This document shows, one piece after another, positions 59,312 through 64,000 of a stretch of 64,000 bases of DNA. The notes under the pieces are model-generated. The model was not told where the DNA came from. It saw only the letters and a list, made by a program, of their open reading frames with translations, and made no database searches. This DNA is from RPQJ01 sp963706755 (lineage in GTDB: Bacteria; Pseudomonadota; Gammaproteobacteria; Steroidobacterales; Steroidobacteraceae). Within the stretch, counting starts at the first letter, position 1. Each line of letters starts with the position of its first letter. Both the position numbers and the translations under genes were made by a program. The stretch is from the NCBI GenBank assembly GCA_963706755.1, contig CAVPNH010000014.1, positions 124,001 to 188,000 on the forward strand. Direction: 5' to 3'.

Positions 59312-59439
59312 GGGGGGCGCGGCGTTGAAACCGCGGACCTTGGCCGTGCTAGTCTAGTCCAAGCGCCTGATAACATGGGATAATGCAGAATATCCCTGAC
59401 CACGCTGCACGCGAGTCACCACCACCCTGGAGCATCGAC

Positions 59440-60120
59440 ATGATCCGCTTTCGCACTTTGCTGCCACTATTGCTCGTGCTGTGTGCGACGACCCTTGCGG
59501 GTTGCGCTAGTACCCGACCCGCCCCCCCGGATGAATGGGATGGCCTCGTCCGGCAGACGGGTACACGGCTCGGCGCGGTCTTCGTCAGGCCGGATGCCGA
59601 GATCGTTGGCTACAGAAGCGTGATGATCGACCCGGTGGAAGTCAGTTTCGCCAGGAACTGGGACCCGAACCGCGGCGGCCGCAGCCAGCTCAACCGGCTC
59701 GATGCCGGCGACATGGCGGCGATGCAGGCCGGGGTGGCGGACTTGTTCCGCGAGACCTTCCGCGCGGAACTCGAACGAGGCGGCTACCAGCTCGTCGACG
59801 CGGCGGGTCCGGACACGTTACGGGTCACTGCGGCCATCGTCGACCTGTACGTGACCGCGCCCGACACGATGTCGCCCGGCCGTTCGCGCACGTACACGGC
59901 CAACACGGGACGCATGACGCTCGTCGCTGAATTGCGCGATTCGATGACGGGTGAACTCCTCGCGCGTGCCGTCGACGCACGGAGCGGCCGCTCCAGCGGA
60001 ACCTGGCAAGTCACGAACAGGGTGACGAACACCGCGGATGCACGGCGCGCGATGGGAGTCTGGGCGACGGCGTTGCGCCAGGCCCTGGACGAGATGTACG
60101 GCCGGGCCAAGGCCAACTAG
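59440..60120 (+). CDS. DUF3313 lipoprotein
   Basis: This 226-residue protein has lipobox LAGCASTRP (Cys near residue 22) and the DUF3313 pattern IVGYRSVMIDPVEVSFARNWDP, LADLFRETFRAEL, AIVDLYVTAPDT, LVAELRDSMTGELLARAVD. A nearby ATG at 59383 gives a longer, signal-less start. Function unknown; probably an envelope lipoprotein. Confidence 0.8.
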   Translation: MIRFRTLLPLLLVLCATTLAGCASTRPAPPDEWDGLVRQTGTRLGAVFVRPDAEIVGYRSVMIDPVEVSFARNWDPNRGGRSQLNRLDAGDMAAMQAGVADLFRETFRAELERGGYQLVDAAGPDTLRVTAAIVDLYVTAPDTMSPGRSRTYTANTGRMTLVAELRDSMTGELLARAVDARSGRSSGTWQVTNRVTNTADARRAMGVWATALRQALDEMYGRAKAN

Positions 60121-60133
60121 GCGTTGCTGCCCG

Positions 60134-60159
60134 CCGGGCCGGCTGCAGAGCCGGCCCGG
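60134..60159. terminator. Shared hairpin between convergent genes
   Basis: An 11-bp perfect stem CCGGGCCGGCT / AGCCGGCCCGG with loop GCAG sits between the DUF3313 stop and the phospholipase stop. No U tract, so efficiency is uncertain. Confidence 0.55.
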
Positions 60160-60160
60160 G

Positions 60161-61339
60161 TCAGAACCGGTCGTTGAGCGTCACGCCGAGGCCGACCGTC
60201 GTCTGACGCCAGTTGTAATCGATCATGCTTTCGCCGTAGCCGGTGAACACCTGCAGGTAGCCGCGCAGCGGTCCCAGCAGGGGACGCGTGGCCCACGTGA
60301 ATTGCGCTGCGCCCTTGCCGGTGCTCAAATTGCCGCGACCCATCAGCGTGAAGCTGTTGTCGCGCCACTTGTAGATGCCCGTGACCTCGCCGTAGCCGTA
60401 GTAGTCCAGGATGTCGGGATTGTCGTCTTCGTCATCCGGAGGATTGATGCGGGTCCAGGCCCGCGCGAGCAGGACGAAGTTATCGCGTTCGAAACCCGCC
60501 TCGACGAACAGCCTGTCCCAGCTGCGGGAGATCGGGTCGGAGCGCCCGTTCGACTGGTGGTTGTACCCGAAATTGAGCAGGTTCCAGTGCATCCCGCCGA
60601 CGTCGATGCCGGGGCGGAAGCTGCCGAAGATTTCCGGTTCGTAGTTGGTTTCCCTGAATGGACGCGACATGTCGGGGCTGTACAGCTGCCACAGGCTCAG
60701 CTGCGTGTAGGCAAACCACAACCCCCAGCGATGGTCATCCGTGGTGGCCAGACGCCCCTTGATGCTCAGCTGGAACTTGGCCTCGACGTGCTGGAAATCG
60801 CCTTCCTCCGCGAATTCATCCAGCAGGGGCTGATAGGGCTCCGTATTGACGTCCGTCGTATAGCGGCCAAACAGAATGTAGTTCGGCCGGTAGAGCCTCA
60901 CGTAGGCCGGCTTGGAGTCGGGCAGAAAGCCCCAGGCCGCGTCGATCAGCGACGCCGGTCCCGGCGCGACCGGAACTTCGCCCGTTGCGGGCCCCGGAGC
61001 GGCAGGCGGCGGTGGCACCGCCGCGGCAGCCCCGTCCACGTGCACCGCGGCGCCGATTTCGCGGTCGAAGCACGCGAGCCGTTCGGCGGTGTCCGCTATC
61101 TCAAGGCACGCTGCGCCAGGCGTCTCTGCGCTCGCGACACACGGGCCGACCGCCGCGCCCGCCAGGACCACGACCAATCCTGGCAGCTGCGCCAGGCGTC
61201 TCTGCGCTCGCGACACACGGGCCGACCGCCGCGCCCGCCAGGACCGCGACCAATCCTGGCAGCCGCGCCCGGCGCCGGCCTGACGACGGTTGCACGCGAG
61301 TCGCTCGTCAGAGCTGCAGGCGGGTGATGCGCGATCCAT
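60161..61339 (-). CDS. pldA: Outer-membrane phospholipase A (OMPLA), 5' end altered by a tandem duplication
   Basis: OMPLA hydrolyses phospholipids in the outer membrane. The catalytic region YNHQSNGRSDPISRSWDRLF has His-x-Ser-Asn-Gly; the barrel ends with LGVTLNDRF (C-terminal Phe). An N-terminal segment CLEIADTAERLACFDREIG precedes the barrel. A 76-bp tandem duplication (61111-61262) lies over the signal peptide. If one copy is removed, GTG 61295 gives a 352-residue protein with signal RRRARLPGLVAVLAGAAVGP. As written, that start is out of frame and only an unnatural ATG at 61339 lies in frame. Function is probably reduced or lost. Confidence 0.87.
   Translation of the reverse strand: MDRASPACSSDERLACNRRQAGAGRGCQDWSRSWRARRSARVSRAQRRLAQLPGLVVVLAGAAVGPCVASAETPGAACLEIADTAERLACFDREIGAAVHVDGAAAAVPPPPAAPGPATGEVPVAPGPASLIDAAWGFLPDSKPAYVRLYRPNYILFGRYTTDVNTEPYQPLLDEFAEEGDFQHVEAKFQLSIKGRLATTDDHRWGLWFAYTQLSLWQLYSPDMSRPFRETNYEPEIFGSFRPGIDVGGMHWNLLNFGYNHQSNGRSDPISRSWDRLFVEAGFERDNFVLLARAWTRINPPDDEDDNPDILDYYGYGEVTGIYKWRDNSFTLMGRGNLSTGKGAAQFTWATRPLLGPLRGYLQVFTGYGESMIDYNWRQTTVGLGVTLNDRF
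61111..61262. repeat. 76-bp tandem duplication in the pldA signal-peptide region
   Basis: Two adjacent 76-bp copies (61111-61186 and 61187-61262) differ at one base. The unit is not a multiple of three, so it moves the reading frame by one. The duplicated sequence encodes the hydrophobic core of the signal peptide. Confidence 0.9.
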
Positions 61340-61877
61340 CGACCGTAACGCCCGCCATGATCCCCTGGTTCGAGAGCACGAAGCCGACGATTGGCTGCTG
61401 CGAGGTGGCGGTGGTCACCTGGGCGTTCGCTCCGACCGAGATCAGGGTGACAGTCGCGTCGACGCCTGCAGTCCAGCCCCTGCTTTTCTCGAATCGCGCC
61501 AGTGCGTCATCCGTCATGAACAGCAGGAATACCGCCGTGGACTGGGCGCCGGCTTGCAGCCCGAACGAACCGCCCGTCGTGCGGTGATAGCTGACGGTCC
61601 GGCCGCCTTTGCGCAGTGCGCCGTCGCCCCGCCATGCACCGAAGACGAACCCGGCCTCGAGCACTGACGGGAACACCAGCACGCCCTTCGCGCTGCGGAC
61701 GAGCTGCTCGGAACCAGCGGCCTGCTGGTACAGCCTGGCAAGGGCGTTGTCGACGCCGGAATCGATGTTCTGGCGCCGGGTTGCCGGGTCCCCTGCGCTC
61801 GGGCCGGTCGTCGTGCAGCCCGTGGCGAGCACCAGCGTTGCGGCCAGCGCCGCGATGAAATGTCTCTTGTTCATCAT
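61308..61877 (-). CDS. YSC84/SYLF-domain lipoprotein
   Basis: This 189-residue protein has lipobox LATGCTTTG (Cys21) and a SYLF lipid-binding domain (GVLVFPSVLEAGFVFGAWRGDGAL, TTGGSFGLQAGAQSTAVFLLFM, DATVTLISVGANAQV). It sits directly upstream of the ancestral pldA start in the same direction (12-base gap), so a shared lipid-related role is likely. Start may be 61877 or one codon later. Confidence 0.87.
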   Translation of the reverse strand: MMNKRHFIAALAATLVLATGCTTTGPSAGDPATRRQNIDSGVDNALARLYQQAAGSEQLVRSAKGVLVFPSVLEAGFVFGAWRGDGALRKGGRTVSYHRTTGGSFGLQAGAQSTAVFLLFMTDDALARFEKSRGWTAGVDATVTLISVGANAQVTTATSQQPIVGFVLSNQGIMAGVTVDGSRITRLQL

Positions 61878-61891
61878 TAATACCTCATTCC

Positions 61892-61928
61892 AAAATAAAA
61901 CGCAGGGAGGCCGGACGTCCGGCCTCCC
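61892..61928 (-). terminator. Terminator of the glycine-zipper gene
   Basis: On the minus strand GGGAGGCCGGAC / GTCCGGCCTCCC forms a perfect 12-bp stem with essentially no loop, followed by TTTTATTTT after five bases. It separates this gene from the downstream SYLF gene. Confidence 0.75.
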
Positions 61929-61966
61929 ACGATTCCCAGCCCGCGGATTCGCCGGCCCCTCTTGGA

Positions 61967-62533
61967 TCAGTCACCGCACAGCAGTCGCATCCGGCGCTCG
62001 GCGCGGTCGAAGTCCGCGTCCGTCGTCGCATTCAACAGCTGGTCCTTGGCGCCAACGCAGGCGTCCGCCTCCGCCCTGGCGTTCGCCGGTACCGCCGTGT
62101 TCGCAGCAGCGTTGCAACGTGCGTCATCGACGAGGCGAATGTTGTTGAACTGTCCGCGCTCGACCGACACGCAATCGCCGACGCGCATGCCGGCCTGCTC
62201 GGTCGTTATCTGGATCGTGTTAGTCCCGCCGAGCAGGACCGTGTACTGGAACCCGGTCGATGATCCCGCAGCGCCCGCCAGACGGCCGCCGACGGCTGCG
62301 CCGCCGACGCCACGCAAGGCGCGATTGCTGCGCGACTGACCGGAGCCCGACGCGACGCCGAGGGCACCGCCGACTAGCGTTCCGGCGGTCTGCGCGCCCT
62401 GATTCTGGATGTCGACCTGGCGCACCGCCGTGATACGGCCATAGGTCACCGTCGTTTGTGCATTGGCTTCACCCGCCACGAGGACGCTGCCCAGCAGGGC
62501 GATCGAACCGACAAGACTCCATCGCATGTTCAT
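61967..62533 (-). CDS. Glycine-zipper outer-membrane protein, SlyB/17 kDa antigen-like
   Basis: This 188-residue protein has a signal peptide (LVGSIALLGSVLVAGEANA) and a glycine-zipper stretch (GTLVGGALGVASGSGQSRSNRALRGVGGAAVGGRLAG). The C-terminal portion (CVSVERGQFNNIRLVDDARC) is a typical extension. ATG 62533 has AGGAG eight bases upstream. Probably in the outer membrane or periplasm. Confidence 0.75.
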   Translation of the reverse strand: MNMRWSLVGSIALLGSVLVAGEANAQTTVTYGRITAVRQVDIQNQGAQTAGTLVGGALGVASGSGQSRSNRALRGVGGAAVGGRLAGAAGSSTGFQYTVLLGGTNTIQITTEQAGMRVGDCVSVERGQFNNIRLVDDARCNAAANTAVPANARAEADACVGAKDQLLNATTDADFDRAERRMRLLCGD

Positions 62534-62840
62534 TGCTATTGCTCCTGAGTTTTTTCGAAGGTAAGTTCGGCCACTAGCGCATGCGTCGCCGCGCGATGCG
62601 TGCCTCACTTCAGTACAATAGCAGCACAGTCGGCATCGAATACAGTGCGCTAGCCGGATACGTGCATCGATCTATACCAAAGGGTAGGCCCCGCCTGCAT
62701 CGAAAACGTTTATCATTTACAATGCGGGGTTTCCGCTCATCTACGAAGACGCGAAGGGCAGGAACTACCAGCATTGCGACCGGACGCAGCAAGGTCCCCT
62801 CATTGGCGTTGCCATCTTGTTTTGACCCGGAGCCAGACGG
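62534..62840. other. 307-bp divergent intergenic region
   Basis: No gene is seen. TACAAT at 62718-62723 could be a -10 for the plus-strand gene, with a poor -35. A second TACAAT at 62614-62619 is similar. Promoters for both flanking genes are expected here. Confidence 0.4.
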
Positions 62841-63881
62841 ATGAAATCGACTCATGCCTTCTCGTTAATTCTGGCGTTGGGCGCCGGCGCCGCGGCGCCG
62901 CTCGCATCCGCGATCGAGCCGATCCCGCAGACCCCGGGCTGGCGAGGGTTCGTGGTCGGCGGCGCGGGATACACCGACCTCAAGAGCAACTTCGTGGCGG
63001 GCAACGGGATCCTCGACATCGGTCACGACACCATCAGTTCCATCTACGACGCTCCAAAGACTGACAGCACCTGGCACCCGCTCTTCACCGGCGAGATCAA
63101 CTACACGTTCGAAGACCAGTGGCAGGTCTTTCTCGGCACCTCGCTCGAGGACGCGGTGACGCTGGATGGCGTGACCCAGTTCGGGGTCCGCAAGGACATT
63201 GGCGCGTCCGGGGTCCTGCAGGGTGGCTACCTTTTCAGCGGCATACCCACCCAGACCTGGGAGGATCCGTATGCGGAAGGCGTCAAGCGCAAGGAGACCG
63301 ATCGCGACTCCAATGGCTTGCGCCTGCAGTGGGACCGGGTCATGGGTTCCGCATTCGAACTGACGTTCTCCTGGCGCGACATCTCCATCGAAAAGGAGCG
63401 CGGCGGGCAGGGTGTAACCAGCGTGTCGTGCGATGTCGCATGCCAGGACCTGCTGCGGCGTGACGGTGACCAGTACTCCTTCGACGTGTCCTACCTGTTC
63501 AAGCTGGGGGAGGGTTCGCGACACCTGTTGCGCCCGATGATTCGATACACGATCGACGATCGCGAGGGCGATGCGATCAGCGGCGATTCGTACCGTCTGC
63601 AGCTGAGCTACGTGTTCCTGGGCCAGGGCTACACGGTCGCGAGCAACGTCATCTTCGGCGGCAGTGGCGAGGACGCGCGCAATCCGCTCTTCGGCGTGAC
63701 GACGGACTCCAACCGGTACGCGGTCGATACGACGCTGTTCTACCGGCTGCCGGCCGAGAGCGGACGCTGGCAGGCAGTGGGCAGCATCCTCTGGGGCAAG
63801 GACGATTCCAACGTACGGTTCCACGACAGCGACGTGTTCAACGTCAGCGTCGGCGCGATGTATCGCTTCGGAGGCCGGTGA
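62841..63881 (+). CDS. DUF2860 outer-membrane protein
   Basis: This 346-residue protein has a signal peptide (HAFSLILALGAGAAAPLASA) and the DUF2860 start EPIPQTPGWRGFVVGGAGYTDLKSN. Alternating strands follow to the final VGAMYRFGGR. Function unknown; a beta-barrel of the porin type. The last 119 bases of the window after it hold nothing recognisable. Confidence 0.82.
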   Translation: MKSTHAFSLILALGAGAAAPLASAIEPIPQTPGWRGFVVGGAGYTDLKSNFVAGNGILDIGHDTISSIYDAPKTDSTWHPLFTGEINYTFEDQWQVFLGTSLEDAVTLDGVTQFGVRKDIGASGVLQGGYLFSGIPTQTWEDPYAEGVKRKETDRDSNGLRLQWDRVMGSAFELTFSWRDISIEKERGGQGVTSVSCDVACQDLLRRDGDQYSFDVSYLFKLGEGSRHLLRPMIRYTIDDREGDAISGDSYRLQLSYVFLGQGYTVASNVIFGGSGEDARNPLFGVTTDSNRYAVDTTLFYRLPAESGRWQAVGSILWGKDDSNVRFHDSDVFNVSVGAMYRFGGR

Positions 63882-64000
63882 CGCACGTTACCGGCGAGTC
63901 GCGGCGCTGCGCTTTCACCCCGCCGCCGATCTTCAGCGGTATCTGCGCTTGGTTGTGGACGGTTTCACCACGAGCTTCGAGTGACGCAATCAGGTCCTAC

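Overview
This is high-GC chromosomal DNA from a Gammaproteobacterium. Gene content points to the Xanthomonadales / Steroidobacterales / Nevskiales area: a SUF-only iron-sulfur operon (Rrf2 regulator, sufB-C-D-S-U-T), a lexA-imuA-imuB-dnaE2 mutagenesis cassette, the mlaFEDCB order, and a dapA / gcvR-bcp neighbourhood. I see no prophage, integrase, complete insertion sequence, CRISPR array or replication origin. Most of the window is ordinary core genome, with an accessory stretch from about 35.4 to 59.3 kb.

Region by region. 0-9.4 kb: end of an L,D-transpeptidase, an SDR, an Lpp-like lipoprotein, then the SOS cassette lexA-imuA-imuB-dnaE2 behind two tandem LexA boxes, then a small acidic protein and the thioredoxin-TPR chaperone cnoX. 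9.4-14.8 kb: proline and serine catabolism (putA, sdaA), both broken by several one-base indels, and a second SDR. 14.8-21.9 kb (minus strand): a tightly overlapping operon iscR/sufR-sufBCDSUT-Rieske-sixA. 22.0-25.9 kb: mlaFEDCB and convergent mlaA, for phospholipid trafficking. 26-31.1 kb: bepA, phoH, bcp and gcvR on the minus strand with divergent dapA. 31.1-35.4 kb: tRNA-Ser(GGA), fba, apbE, a membrane phosphatase, a second bcp, a GNAT, tRNA-Ala(CGC) and tRNA-Arg(CCT).

35.5-46.7 kb is accessory and scarred. It holds a TolB/TPR membrane protein with three 3'-end indels, a vapB-vapC pair with a nonsense codon in the toxin, a DUF1254 protein, a membrane protein that shares the TPR gene's N-terminal module but has an unrecognised C-terminus, and a truncated sucA fused to a scrap of GNAT gene. 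After these come a TPR-beta-barrel protein, small lipoproteins and a ceramidase-like membrane protein. 46.7-55.8 kb (minus strand) holds a sulfur-centred group: radical-SAM sulfatase maturase, cytosolic sulfatase, a HAD phosphatase fused to a 2H-phosphoesterase-like domain, and a SulP anion transporter. 55.9-59.3 kb is a two-component system whose kinase has an ABC-binding-protein-like sensor. 59.4-64 kb is envelope genes, including an outer-membrane phospholipase A whose signal-peptide region carries a frame-breaking 76-bp tandem duplication.

Two themes stand out. First, different short palindromic repeats are inserted in frame into two adjacent SOS-mutasome genes (imuB and dnaE2). Second, many one-base indels and scars break otherwise well-conserved genes (dnaE2, putA, sdaA, the TPR gene, sucA, vapC, the sensor kinase, pldA), while the suf, mla, dapA and fba regions are clean. 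From sequence alone I cannot tell real gene decay from assembly error. Frame-corrected lengths were worked out by hand.
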